Source of the DNA: Flavobacteriales bacterium
GTDB taxonomy: Bacteria; Bacteroidota; Bacteroidia; Flavobacteriales; Weeksellaceae
Direction: 5' to 3'
Assembly (NCBI GenBank): GCA_900770875.1
Contig: CAAGLV010000043.1
Coordinates: 1-42,588, forward strand
DNA: 42,588 nucleotides
A program made the translations under genes and the position numbers. Every line of letters begins with the position of its first letter. Position 1 is the first letter of the stretch. This document shows positions 32,601 to 40,486 of this stretch, piece after piece. Below the pieces are notes generated by a model. The model did not search any database. It was not told where the DNA came from and was given only the letters and a program-made list of their open reading frames with translations.

Positions 32601-33277
32601 TATTTTGTAACATAGTTTAACGCTTCGTTACCAAAAGGCTCAAAAAGAGCAAACCAATATTTATCATCGATATTGTTTGATACATTAGAAATTACAATTT
32701 TAGTGATAAATATTAAAAAAATAAAGATAACTCCGATGGATACATTTCTTGTTAAAGTAACTAAACAGAATAAAATTGTACCGATGAAAAAGATATTTGG
32801 AATTACAAATAATAAATAAGTCTGAAAATAAGCGCTAATTTTAATAGGTCCAACTAAATCAGGATTTGCTAATGGTAAAATGGTTGCCAAATAAAAGGCA
32901 AATCCCATCGTAATTGTAATTAATATTGTGATTACAAATCCACTTAAAAATTTTCCGACTAAATAATCAAATTTAGTAAATGGATACGAATACAATATTG
33001 TATGTACGTTATATTTAAAGTCGCGATAAATAGTTGCGCCAATAACAGTAGGTACAATAAAGTATACTAACCACGATAAACTGTTTAAAATAGAATTTAT
33101 AGCAATAGGCGAATTAAAAAAAACGTTAGATGTGGTTGTTACTCCTTGCTTATCAAAATAGCCTAGGGTTACGGCCATTGTTAAAAAGGATAAAGCAAAG
33201 AATATAATGCAATAAATATAGAAAGTCCAAGTGGTGAACCATCTTTTAGTTTCGAATAAAAATATATGTTTTAGCAT
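29630..33277 (-). CDS. ABC-2 permease fused to M1 aminopeptidase domain
   Basis: This 1215-residue fusion has an N-terminal half (about 1-590) with many membrane helices in the ABC-2 permease pattern (two sets of about six) and loops between them. The C-terminal part (about 620-1190) is a zinc aminopeptidase domain of the M1 family, on the far side of the last helix, so probably periplasmic. The zinc motif HEMAH is at 937-941. It is followed by a Glu at 961 in LMSESMSEYSS, one residue further than in classical M1 enzymes, a spacing I associate with this subfamily. Its ATG overlaps the last 7 bases of the ATP-binding gene, so the two are translationally coupled. The substrate is unknown; export of a peptide with trimming is one idea, but also self-contained lipoprotein or peptide handling. 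Confidence 0.87.
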   Translation of the reverse strand: MLKHIFLFETKRWFTTWTFYIYCIIFFALSFLTMAVTLGYFDKQGVTTTSNVFFNSPIAINSILNSLSWLVYFIVPTVIGATIYRDFKYNVHTILYSYPFTKFDYLVGKFLSGFVITILITITMGFAFYLATILPLANPDLVGPIKISAYFQTYLLFVIPNIFFIGTILFCLVTLTRNVSIGVIFIFLIFITKIVISNVSNNIDDKYWFALFEPFGNEALNYVTKYWTVEDQNYNNLPLTNIIIYNRLLWIAISLLIFIGFYFTFSFTQSPISITKKKKGERFIKNNFGTILKLNLPKVNYNYSFSHNIKTSWNLSKFEFSNIVKNWIFICLLIIMLFCILGSGYTLGKEFYGTRTYPVTWKVLDTISPFSNLFTSIAIFLFSGILLQNPVTSRMNLLVDSTPIPNWTLYLSKVFALIKMTLLFLLVSMLSGLILQSFYGYFNFELDVYFKSLFVFNLIDFVIIILVTVFIQSLFKNYLIGFIVIIVYTLLKSFFSKLGIEQEIFYFNSGSIGKYSDMNGFGSTRTFFIYKAYWFFFALVLSCLTLILWRRGILSGVKERLAIAKTRLNAKIVAPLVIFFIGFIGIGSAIYWHDNIMQPYISQQDQELQLIDYEKKYKRFEKYPQPRITDVNVAMNIFPYQNDYNATVKYIVKNKTNQPIDSIFINYDKNLKYIKFNKPNTLVLKDTLYQFNIYKLAKALQPGESMNVEFKVQNQPNTFLADRSPVITNGTFINNSIFPSFGYSSNNEIADNDVRKKYGLPKKELMAETNDPEARKNTYISNEADWINFETVVSTAADQIAIAPGYLQKEWKKDGRKYFHYKMDQKMLNFYAFNSGIYEVKKENKDGINYEVYYQKGHEYNVDRMMNAMQKSIKYYSENFSPYQHKQARIIEFPRIKGSFAQAFANTMPLSEGIGFIAHVDEDDPNAVDYPFSVVSHEMAHQWWAHQVIGANVKGATLMSESMSEYSSLMVLQQRYGKLQMHKFLKDALDNYLRGRTFERVAENPLMFNENQQYIHYNKGSLVLFAISDYIGEKNFNNALKGYIAQVAFQEAPYTNSYEFVNAIKKATPDSLQYLIKDMFETITLYDNKVNKALFKKLPNGNYLVDIDFNVSKYRADSKGKKSFKDEKGKTLSTVVEKQKIESLPLQDYIEIGIFGEPKKQGNYTIDNELFLKKYKIDKINNKLQIEVKEKPIQVGVDPYNKLIDTDSNDNRKKI

Positions 33278-34155
33278 GCTATTTTATCTTTTTTAAGTGC
33301 AACAAAATATGCATCTTCTAGCTGAGGTTTAGCCTCTACAAAAGTTTCGTGAGGTTGTGTGTCGCTGTAAACACGTATGTTTAAGGTGTTATCTTGGTTA
33401 TAATTAGAAGATATAATGCTGTAGATTTTATCAAATTCATCAAATTCGTTTCTATCGATAATTCGCATCCAAATTTTACCAATTAAGCTTTCTTCGGCAT
33501 CTTTAGGTGTACCACGATATAAAATATTTCCTCCATTTAAAATGGCTAATTCGTGACAAAGTTCTCGTACATCATCAACAATATGAGTTGAAAATATAAC
33601 GGTATGATTGGTGCCAATTTCCCTTAAAACATTTAAAAATCGATTGCGTTCGGCCGGATCTAACCCTGCAGTTGGTTCGTCTACAATAATTAGTTTTGGA
33701 TTATTTAATAACAATTGCGCAATACCAAATCGCTGTTTCATTCCTCCCGAATATCCGCTTACACTTTTTTTGCGCATATCCCATAAGTTGGTAACTTCTA
33801 AAACTTCTTTGATAATTTTTTTGCGATCGGCAGCAGAAGCAATTCCTTTTAATTGAGCAAAATAGTCTAATAATTTCTCAGCAGACATATTAGGGTAAAC
33901 GCCAAATTCCTGAGGCAGATATCCTAAAATTTTTCGTAACGATGTTTTATCTTCTAAAATATTGATATCGCCAAAAGTTATTGATCCCGAATCTGGATTT
34001 TGTAATGTTGCAATTGTACGCATTAACGACGATTTTCCTGCTCCATTTGGTCCTAATAAACCAAACATACCAGGTTCTATTTTTAAATCGACATGATCAA
34101 GTGCTTTAACACCGTTTTTGTATATTTTGCTTAATCCTTTAATTTCTAAGATCAT
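33271..34155 (-). CDS. ABC transporter ATP-binding protein
   Basis: This 294-residue ATPase subunit of an ABC-2 type transporter energises the fused permease-peptidase encoded just after it. Walker A GPNGAGKS is at 35-42, the ABC signature YSGGM at 135-139, and Walker B LIIVDEP at 155-161. The switch histidine is in FSTHI, and the Q-loop is in YLPQEFG. About 75 residues follow the core domain, a small accessory domain of unknown role. The stop overlaps the permease start by 7 bases. No Bacteroidota promoter box is clear in 34156-34266. The genes would form a homodimeric or 2:2 exporter. Confidence 0.93.
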   Translation of the reverse strand: MILEIKGLSKIYKNGVKALDHVDLKIEPGMFGLLGPNGAGKSSLMRTIATLQNPDSGSITFGDINILEDKTSLRKILGYLPQEFGVYPNMSAEKLLDYFAQLKGIASAADRKKIIKEVLEVTNLWDMRKKSVSGYSGGMKQRFGIAQLLLNNPKLIIVDEPTAGLDPAERNRFLNVLREIGTNHTVIFSTHIVDDVRELCHELAILNGGNILYRGTPKDAEESLIGKIWMRIIDRNEFDEFDKIYSIISSNYNQDNTLNIRVYSDTQPHETFVEAKPQLEDAYFVALKKDKIAC

Positions 34156-34266
34156 AGTTTATGTTTTTTTATAAGTATTATAAGTTAATTAATTGTTACA
34201 AGTTTTTTTTAAAAAAAATAATTATTTTACTGTTTTAACGTATTGATTATATTTTTTTTAAAATAA

Positions 34267-34303
34267 AAAAGTCTCGGAAAACATTTTGCTTTCCGAGACT
34301 TTT
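34267..34303. terminator. Terminator of the endonuclease gene
   Basis: A 14-bp stem, AAAAGTCTCGGAAA/TTTCCGAGACTTTT, has a 9-base loop (34281-34289). On the minus strand it is followed by a T run and lies just after the endonuclease stop codon. Confidence 0.85.
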
Positions 34304-34325
34304 AGTATAAATATTAACTTATATT

Positions 34326-35366
34326 TTATTTAACAATTACTTTCTTAGTTGTTGTAAATTGTTCTCCGTTAATTTTTAAAACATAAGCACCTTTTGCTAA
34401 TTGTGTTAATTTAAACGATTTTGCATTTACATTTACGTTTTTAATTAATTGTCCATTAATTGTATAAACAGCAATCGATTTAATATTTTCTGAAGTCGAT
34501 TTAACTGTAATATTATTTTGTTCGTTATAAACTTCAACTTTATTTTTTGTAGCTACAAAATTATCATTTGTTCCTAAAGAAGCCCATTTATTTTCGGCTT
34601 CAGGACCACCCCAAATTAAAGTTGCTAAATAAGGATTGTCGATAAATGGATTTCTGTTTCCTTGTCCGTAAGCATTTTGTGCTGATCCTAAATATTCGTT
34701 ACGTTGAATTTCGATTTGCGAAACAGGATCTTCGGCATTCCATTGTAAAAATAAATCAATCATGTCGTCTGGTGTATTAGCAGAGCTACCATATCCAACA
34801 GCAGTTGGTTTGCAACGATCGCCGTATCTTAAATACATATACATCATCATACGGGCAACATCTCCTTTCCATTCGTCTCCTGGATACCAACCTCCGTTCG
34901 ATTTTGCCGAGTTTCCAGATCCTGCAGCAAATAATAGGTTACCACGAGTCGAGTTACGCTGTACGTTTGCTGCTCTTAAATGATGAGCATCCGAACCTGG
35001 TCCCGTTTCGCCTAAATTTGGATTACCTAATGATTTGGCAAAAGTATGTTCTCTGTTCCATTGTGAAGTATTTCCACCGTTGTTGTCTTTACCATTGTAA
35101 TAGGCATCATTTCCGGTAGAGTTACGGTTGTATCCGTATAATTGGATAACCCTTGTTGAGTTTGTAGGGTCGATGTCTGTTATTTTTAATGCATACCATA
35201 AATCGGCATAGCTTAAATTTTTTCTATGTGTGGATGTAATTAGATTAGCTAAATCTTGTTTTAAAGCAATTCCTCTTTTCGTGAAATCGATTCCATCATA
35301 ATATGCTTGTTGTGCTTGTACTAATAAGCAAAGTAGTAGAAATAAAAATGTAGAAATTTTCTTCAT
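34326..35366 (-). CDS. Secreted endonuclease I with T9SS sorting domain
   Basis: This 346-residue secreted nuclease of the endonuclease I (EndA/NucM) family has signal MKKISTFLFLLLCLLVQA, cleaved near residue 18. Catalytic and metal residues are visible: REHTFAKS with His107, SDAHHLR at 125-131, NSTRGN at 138-143 and GDVAR at 168-172. The C-terminal 60 residues (KVEVYNEQNNIT, then AVYTINGQLIKNV and KGAYVLKINGEQF) are a type A T9SS sorting domain, so the enzyme should be released or displayed outside the cell. It would digest DNA there, for nutrients or to loosen extracellular DNA. It is monocistronic, with a -7 box at 35419 and its own terminator. Confidence 0.93.
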   Translation of the reverse strand: MKKISTFLFLLLCLLVQAQQAYYDGIDFTKRGIALKQDLANLITSTHRKNLSYADLWYALKITDIDPTNSTRVIQLYGYNRNSTGNDAYYNGKDNNGGNTSQWNREHTFAKSLGNPNLGETGPGSDAHHLRAANVQRNSTRGNLLFAAGSGNSAKSNGGWYPGDEWKGDVARMMMYMYLRYGDRCKPTAVGYGSSANTPDDMIDLFLQWNAEDPVSQIEIQRNEYLGSAQNAYGQGNRNPFIDNPYLATLIWGGPEAENKWASLGTNDNFVATKNKVEVYNEQNNITVKSTSENIKSIAVYTINGQLIKNVNVNAKSFKLTQLAKGAYVLKINGEQFTTTKKVIVK

Positions 35367-35418
35367 ATTTAATAAATTAATTTATAGTAGATTATCCTTT
35401 CTTCTCTAGAAAGGGCAG

Positions 35419-35426
35419 CAAATTTA
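35419..35426 (-). promoter_or_regulatory. -7 box of the endonuclease gene
   Basis: Minus-strand TAAATTTG matches TAnnTTTG exactly, 52 bases before the ATG. No -33 TTG is seen. The remaining stretch to 35613 is almost pure A/T and shows no gene. Confidence 0.5.
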
Positions 35427-35624
35427 AATAAATAAAATTAAATCTTTTCTATTTGCTTAATTATATTATTGTTTTATTAATAAATATTTGATATATTTTA
35501 TCATTCAAATTATGAATAATGTAAATTTAGTTAATTTATTTTGATTTATATGTAGTTTTAAATATTTAAACTATTAATTTATTTAAAAATTAATAGTTTA
35601 TTTTAGAAATAAATTAATTTGCAG

Positions 35625-35753
35625 ATGGAAAAAATATTGAATATGGAAGTTTTGTTATTATTACTTGTGGTAGTGTTGGTACCAATTTTATACTTAGGTA
35701 TATTGTTTATGTATTCGTTTTTTAAAGGTTTTAGTAAAATTAATAATGATTAA
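35625..35753 (+). CDS. Small single-pass membrane protein, 42 residues
   Basis: A 43-codon frame (ATG 35625 to TAA 35751-35753) encodes one hydrophobic helix and a short basic end. It reads MEKILN, then a run MEVLLLLLVVVLVPILYLGI, then LFMYSFFKGFSK and an Asn-rich tail. It is too short for standard gene calling. Support comes from the position: the stop codon runs straight into a strong terminator hairpin (35752-35786), and a near-consensus -7 box TTAATTTG (35614-35621) precedes it. With that box, transcription would start about at the ATG, so either the mRNA is leaderless or translation begins at the second ATG (35643). No family is recognised. It lies alone in the 420-base gap between endonuclease and mutS2. 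Confidence 0.55.
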   Translation: MEKILNMEVLLLLLVVVLVPILYLGILFMYSFFKGFSKINND

Positions 35754-35786
35754 AAAAGCCTTTACTTTTTAAGTAAAGGCTTTTTT
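35752..35786. terminator. Bidirectional terminator shared with mutS2
   Basis: A 10-bp stem, GCCTTTACTT/AAGTAAAGGC, has loop TTT (35768-35770) and A and T runs at both ends. Its left part contains the stop of the small membrane-protein frame. It lies just after the mutS2 stop on the other strand. Confidence 0.87.
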
Positions 35787-35790
35787 AATC

Positions 35791-37938
35791 TTATATTTTA
35801 TACACTTCGTTTACGTTAATTTGAGTGGTAAATATTCCGTAATTAACAAAAACAGTGTCTTTTTTAATTTTATCAATTGTACCTACAGAAGCCGATCCGT
35901 GTATTTTTACGCGGTCGCCAACTTTTAAGTTTTCAATTTTCTTTTTAGTTTCTGCTTTTTCTTTTTCGATTAAAACTTCTTTTTGTTTCGAAATTTCCGT
36001 TGCATTTTCTTTTAACTCGCGCTGAACTTCTTTTTCAATTATCTTTTCTATTTTTTTGTATTGTTGTACTTCTTTCGTTTTTTTCGAATTTTCCATTTCA
36101 ACAATCTTTAAAAAATTAGCGATTAATTGTTTTTTGTTTTTCGATTTCAAATAAGCATCCGACATATCAACAATACGTTTTCCTAGCATCATTGTTTTTT
36201 GTTCGCGATCGTATAATTGCTGAAAATCGTATAATTTTTGTTGAATTTTTTCTTTTGTTAATTCTAGTTCTTCATTTTGTACAATGCTAGTTTCTTTTAA
36301 TTCTTCAACCTGATCTTTCGTTTTCTGAATTTCGAATTTCTCTTGTTGTAATTTTAAAATGGTTTTATCTAAACTAACTTTCTCGCTTTCTACTTTCTTT
36401 TTTGCTCGATTTATTAATCGGAATGGAATTTTGTTTTTCTCTGCAACCTCAAATGTAAACGAGCTTCCTGCTTGTCCAATTTCTAATCGATACAATGGTT
36501 CTAACGATTTTTTATCGAAAAGCATACAAGCGTTAATTGCTTCGGGTAAACGCTCGGCGCTTAATTTAATGTTGGTATAATGCGTGGTAAAAACACCAAA
36601 AGATTGGCGTTCGTAAAATTCTTCGAAAAATACTTCTGCTAAAGCTCCACCAAGTTCGGGATCAGATCCTGTTCCAAATTCATCAACTAACAATAACGAT
36701 TTTTCGTCGGCATTTTTTAAGAAATACGACATTTGTTTTAATCGATAACTATAAGTTGATAAGTGATTTTCGATGGATTGATTATCGCCAATATCGGTAA
36801 ATATTTGTGTAAAAAATCCAAATTCGCTTGTTGGATGAACCGGAACTAAAACTCCGGACTGAATCATGATTTGCAATAAACCAATCGTTTTTAAGGTGAT
36901 TGATTTTCCTCCGGCATTTGGTCCCGAAATAATGATGATTCGACAATCGCGATCGAGTTTTAAACTTTGCGGAATTGTTTTTTCGTTATTACGTTTATTA
37001 TTTAAATACAATAATGGGTGATAAGCATCAACAAGGTGTATTACGTTTTCGTCATTAATTTGTGGCAAAACAGCATTAATTTCTAAGGCATATTTTGCTT
37101 TTGCCTGTGTAAAGTCGATGTATTCTAAAAAGGCTTGATATTCTTCTAAAAGAGGACGATAAATGGCAATTTTAGCCGTTAAATCTAAAAGAATTTTAAT
37201 AATAACGTGTTTTTCCTCTTCTTTTAACTCCTCAAATTCGCGTCGTGGACCTTGTACACTTTCGGGCTCGATAAATGTAATCGATCCAGTTTTTGATGTG
37301 CCTAAAAATTGTCCTTTTACACGTTTGCGTTGAAACGATTTTACAGCTAAAACGCGTCGATTACCAATAACTGATTCGCGTATATCATCTAAATAATCGC
37401 TGTGATAGGTCATCGATTTGTTAAATAATTCGGTAATACGCGAATTTAAATGACGTAATCGATCACGAATTATTTTTAATTCGATACTTGCATCGTCCTT
37501 AACATCTCCAAATTTATTAAATACGGTATCAATTAATTTTACAATCTCTTTATCGTATTTAATAGTTTCGGCTTTTTTATGAAGCACAGGAACGTATTCG
37601 CTAAATGCTGTTAAGAATTTTAAAATTTCTTTTACTTGTAAGGTGTTTGATTTGATTTTAAAAAATTCTTCGGCAGGCAAGTAGTAGTTTTCTATTTCTA
37701 AACGCTTTAAATATTCGTCTAAAATAAAATATTCGGCAAACGGTATTGCGTTACCACTTTCTATGGTAGATAAAACTTCGTTTGTTGTATGTAAATCTTC
37801 GGTTAAATTTTGGTGTGAAGTATAAGGTTGTAACGAAATAATTTTTTCGACAACTTTATCTGTATAAGCGAATGCTGTAATCTCTCGTTGTACAGCATCA
37901 AATTCTAAATCTTTTAAGGTTTGATTTGCTATTTGCAT
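35791..37938 (-). CDS. mutS2: MutS2-type ATPase without Smr domain
   Basis: MutS2 family proteins act on recombination intermediates and in some bacteria on stalled ribosomes. The core and lever region (about 1-300) leads to Walker A GPNAGGKS (339-346), a TDIGDNQSIENHLSTYS segment and Walker B-like LLLVDEFGTGSD. A long Lys/Glu-rich coiled coil (about 510-660) follows, then a small KOW-like end, GDRVKIHGSASVG. The C-terminal Smr nuclease domain of classical MutS2 is absent. The frame can be opened by GTG at 37944, but a well-matched promoter (37944-37974) starts transcription near 37940, so ATG 37938 (715 residues) is preferred and the mRNA would have almost no leader. The gene is monocistronic. 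Confidence 0.88.
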   Translation of the reverse strand: MQIANQTLKDLEFDAVQREITAFAYTDKVVEKIISLQPYTSHQNLTEDLHTTNEVLSTIESGNAIPFAEYFILDEYLKRLEIENYYLPAEEFFKIKSNTLQVKEILKFLTAFSEYVPVLHKKAETIKYDKEIVKLIDTVFNKFGDVKDDASIELKIIRDRLRHLNSRITELFNKSMTYHSDYLDDIRESVIGNRRVLAVKSFQRKRVKGQFLGTSKTGSITFIEPESVQGPRREFEELKEEEKHVIIKILLDLTAKIAIYRPLLEEYQAFLEYIDFTQAKAKYALEINAVLPQINDENVIHLVDAYHPLLYLNNKRNNEKTIPQSLKLDRDCRIIIISGPNAGGKSITLKTIGLLQIMIQSGVLVPVHPTSEFGFFTQIFTDIGDNQSIENHLSTYSYRLKQMSYFLKNADEKSLLLVDEFGTGSDPELGGALAEVFFEEFYERQSFGVFTTHYTNIKLSAERLPEAINACMLFDKKSLEPLYRLEIGQAGSSFTFEVAEKNKIPFRLINRAKKKVESEKVSLDKTILKLQQEKFEIQKTKDQVEELKETSIVQNEELELTKEKIQQKLYDFQQLYDREQKTMMLGKRIVDMSDAYLKSKNKKQLIANFLKIVEMENSKKTKEVQQYKKIEKIIEKEVQRELKENATEISKQKEVLIEKEKAETKKKIENLKVGDRVKIHGSASVGTIDKIKKDTVFVNYGIFTTQINVNEVYKI

Positions 37939-37943
37939 TGCCA

Positions 37944-37974
37944 CAAAATTAAGTAATATCTAGCATCTTATCAA
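37944..37974 (-). promoter_or_regulatory. Promoter of mutS2, start nearly at the ATG
   Basis: Minus-strand TTG (37972-37974), a 20-base spacer and TAATTTTG (37944-37951) match the Bacteroidota consensus. The start falls near 37940, about 2 bases before the ATG at 37938. Confidence 0.6.
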
Positions 37975-38160
37975 GTATAGAGGATTTGATTTGTGTTTGT
38001 TTTTTTATTTTTTTGGTAAATTTAAAGCTTTAATTAGTTTAAAATCATATCTATGTTGATTTTAGTTTTAACTTAACTTAATTATTTAGTTTGTTTTTTG
38101 TACCTTGGAATGAATATTGTAACTACAATAAATCAATTTTAATTATAAAAATATATACTC

Positions 38161-39210
38161 ATGATAAAAACTAAATTACTTTCGCTTTCGGCACTATGTT
38201 TATCTTTATTTTCTATAGAAGCAGAAGCTTGTACACGTTTAGTTTATAAAGGACCAGAAAATTTAGTGGTAACAGCAAGATCGATGGATTGGAAAGACGA
38301 AATTTCTGCTAATTTATGGGCTTTCCCTCGTAATATAAAACGCGATGGTAATGTTGGACCAACTTCTATACAATGGACTTCTAAATACGGAAGCGTTATT
38401 ACAAGTGCTTGGGATATTGCTACAACAGATGGGATTAACGAAAAAGGTTTAGTCGCTAATGTGTTATGGTTAGTAGAATCTGAATATCCAAAATTTACAC
38501 CACAAACTGGCGAAAAAGGATTAACAATTTCGGCTTGGGCACAATATGTTTTAGATAATTTTGCAACAGTACAAGAAGCTGTTGACGAATTAGGAAAACA
38601 AGATTTTGTAATTGTTTCTGATTATATTCCAGGTACAGATAAATTTACAACGTTGCATTTATCTATTTCGGATAAAACAGGTGATAATGCTATTTTCGAA
38701 TATATTGGTGGCAAATTAAAAATACACCACAGTCCTTCGTATACAGTAATGACAAATTCGCCAACATTCGATCAGCAATTAGCAATCGACGGCTATTGGG
38801 GAGGAATACCAGGAACAATTTTTTTACCAGGAACAAATCGTGCTGCCGACCGTTTTGTAAGAGCGTCTTATTATATTAATGCAATTCCGCAAACAACAAA
38901 TTTACGCGAAGCCATTGCAAGTGTTTTTAGTGTAATTAGAAATGTTTCGGTTCCTTACGGAATTTCGTCTCCTACAGAACCAAATATTTCATCAACGCGT
39001 TGGCGTTCAGTTTCTGATCAAAAGAACTTAACATATTATTTCGAAACGGTTTTAACACCAAATACATTTTGGGTCGATTTAAATAAATTAGATTTAACAT
39101 CTAAAAAAGCGACAGTTAAAAAATTAGATTTATCAAATAATAAAACGTATTCTGGCGAAGTATCTAATAATTTTAAAGATTCGAAACCATTTACATTTAT
39201 CGGAATTTAA
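38161..39210 (+). CDS. Linear amide C-N hydrolase, Ntn (choloylglycine) family
   Basis: This exported Ntn hydrolase of the choloylglycine hydrolase/penicillin V acylase family (C59) splits amide bonds of bile-salt-, penicillin V- or acyl-homoserine-like compounds; the real substrate is unknown. It has 349 residues. The signal peptide (1-23) ends EAEA, so after cleavage the mature protein starts with Cys24, the nucleophile, in ACTRLVYKG. The conserved arginine and aspartate follow in ARSMDW (about 38-43), with an Asn-rich active-site region in ATTDGINEKGL and later in YTVMTNSPTFDQQ. In the export setting it would work in the periplasm. Uracil-DNA glycosylase follows 37 bases later without a terminator, so read-through is likely but not meaningful. 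Confidence 0.9.
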   Translation: MIKTKLLSLSALCLSLFSIEAEACTRLVYKGPENLVVTARSMDWKDEISANLWAFPRNIKRDGNVGPTSIQWTSKYGSVITSAWDIATTDGINEKGLVANVLWLVESEYPKFTPQTGEKGLTISAWAQYVLDNFATVQEAVDELGKQDFVIVSDYIPGTDKFTTLHLSISDKTGDNAIFEYIGGKLKIHHSPSYTVMTNSPTFDQQLAIDGYWGGIPGTIFLPGTNRAADRFVRASYYINAIPQTTNLREAIASVFSVIRNVSVPYGISSPTEPNISSTRWRSVSDQKNLTYYFETVLTPNTFWVDLNKLDLTSKKATVKKLDLSNNKTYSGEVSNNFKDSKPFTFIGI

Positions 39211-39247
39211 TTTCGATTAATTTTGTAATCCGTTTAGAAAATTAAAA

Positions 39248-39910
39248 ATGAATTTACAGCTAGAAGCAGGATGGAATGAAGTTTTGAAAGACGAATTTGA
39301 AAAGCCCTATTTTAAAGATTTAATCAAATTTGTTGATTCGGAATATCAAACAAAAATAATTTATCCGCCAAAAGAAAACATTTTTGCAGCATTTAATACA
39401 ACACCATTTCATCAGGTTAAGGTTGTAATTTTGGGGCAAGATCCTTATCACGGACCAAACCAAGCCAATGGCTTAAGTTTTTCTGTGAATCAAGGTGTTA
39501 AATTACCTCCAAGTTTACAAAATATTTATAAAGAATTAAATGCCGATTTAGGAAACGAAATTTCAAACTCGGGCGATTTAAGCGCTTGGGCAAAGCAAGG
39601 TGTTTTATTGTTAAATGCAACTTTAACGGTAGAAGCTAGCAAAGCCGGATCGCATCAAAAAAAAGGTTGGGAAAATTTTACGGATTATGTGATTGCATCT
39701 TTAGCCGATAATCGCGAAAATATTGTGTTTATTTTGTGGGGAAGTTATGCGCAGAAAAAAGGGAAAAAGATTGACAGAAATAAACATTTTGTGATTGAAA
39801 CTGCTCATCCTTCGCCGCTTTCAGTTTATCGTGGTTTTTGGGATAGCAAACCTTTTTCTAAAACAAACGATTATTTAAATTCTAAAAATATTAAGCCAAT
39901 TAATTGGTAA
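39248..39910 (+). CDS. ung: Uracil-DNA glycosylase
   Basis: Ung removes uracil from DNA, the first step in base excision repair. It has 220 residues. The water-activating motif GQDPYHG (Asp65) is at 63-69. LSFSV and the leucine/intercalation motif HPSPLSVYRGF (His187) are intact. The length and both signature segments match family 1 UDG. There is no signal peptide. It lies 37 bases behind the Ntn hydrolase and ends at a strong terminator shared with the acetyltransferase gene. Confidence 0.96.
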   Translation: MNLQLEAGWNEVLKDEFEKPYFKDLIKFVDSEYQTKIIYPPKENIFAAFNTTPFHQVKVVILGQDPYHGPNQANGLSFSVNQGVKLPPSLQNIYKELNADLGNEISNSGDLSAWAKQGVLLLNATLTVEASKAGSHQKKGWENFTDYVIASLADNRENIVFILWGSYAQKKGKKIDRNKHFVIETAHPSPLSVYRGFWDSKPFSKTNDYLNSKNIKPINW

Positions 39911-39913
39911 AAT

Positions 39914-39950
39914 AAAAAGAGTCAAATTATGCATAATTTGACTCTTTTTT
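39914..39950. terminator. Bidirectional terminator after ung
   Basis: A near-perfect palindrome has core GAGTCAAATTATGCATAATTTGACTC flanks of 16-17 bases on each side, with A's and T's at the ends. It closes ung and the convergent acetyltransferase. Confidence 0.86.
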
Positions 39951-39954
39951 TCTT

Positions 39955-40377
39955 TTAGCTTAAAAGAAATTTTTTGAAACATCTACTTGTAACTTCGTTA
40001 TCATAAGGTGGATAATTTGGTATTCGTTTAAAACCTTCTTTTTGATAAAGCTTAATAGCTTCGTGCATTTTATCGCCAGTTTCTAAAATTGCAAAACTAA
40101 AATTTAAGTCTTTTGCCCAATTAATTAACTCTCTTAAAACCATTGTAGCAAATCCATTATTTCTGTAATATTGGTCCACAAACATTCGTTTAATTTCGAT
40201 GGTATTTTTATCATAAATTTTAAAAGCACCACAACCTACAGCAACTTCATCTTTATAAATAACAATAACATGATTGATTTTGTCTACGTTATTAAATTGT
40301 TTTAAAAATGAGTTTTTTTCTCCGTTTTTTTTAGCCAAATCATCATCATCTGAATTTGTTCGTGTAAACTTAACCAT
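39955..40377 (-). CDS. GNAT family N-acetyltransferase
   Basis: This 140-residue Gcn5-type acetyltransferase transfers acetyl from acetyl-CoA to an unknown amine in the cytoplasm. The acetyl-CoA binding segment (motif A) is MFVDQYYRNNGFATMVLREL, with the pyrophosphate loop RNNGFA. The C-terminal motif B is IKLYQKEGFKRIPNY. It is a compact single-domain enzyme of normal size, apparently complete. It is transcribed alone toward the ung terminator. The substrate cannot be told from the sequence. Confidence 0.88.
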   Translation of the reverse strand: MVKFTRTNSDDDDLAKKNGEKNSFLKQFNNVDKINHVIVIYKDEVAVGCGAFKIYDKNTIEIKRMFVDQYYRNNGFATMVLRELINWAKDLNFSFAILETGDKMHEAIKLYQKEGFKRIPNYPPYDNEVTSRCFKKFLLS

Positions 40378-40486
40378 AGTTGTGTTTTTTGCTAATTTAT
40401 TCCTTTTTGTTGAAAATTAATTAAATAAGGATTATTTATTTAAACTGAAATTAATATATTAGTAGTTATCAAAACCAAACAAAAAA

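Noticed and set aside
34762..35119. Two overlapping plus-strand frames opposite the endonuclease gene
   Set aside because: They are antisense to a well-supported secreted nuclease with full catalytic motifs. Their translations show no domain, signal or normal composition.
40378..40486. Cobalamin riboswitch before the B12-dependent mutase
   Set aside because: The 108-base spacer is too short and AT-rich, and shows no B12-box-like sequence.
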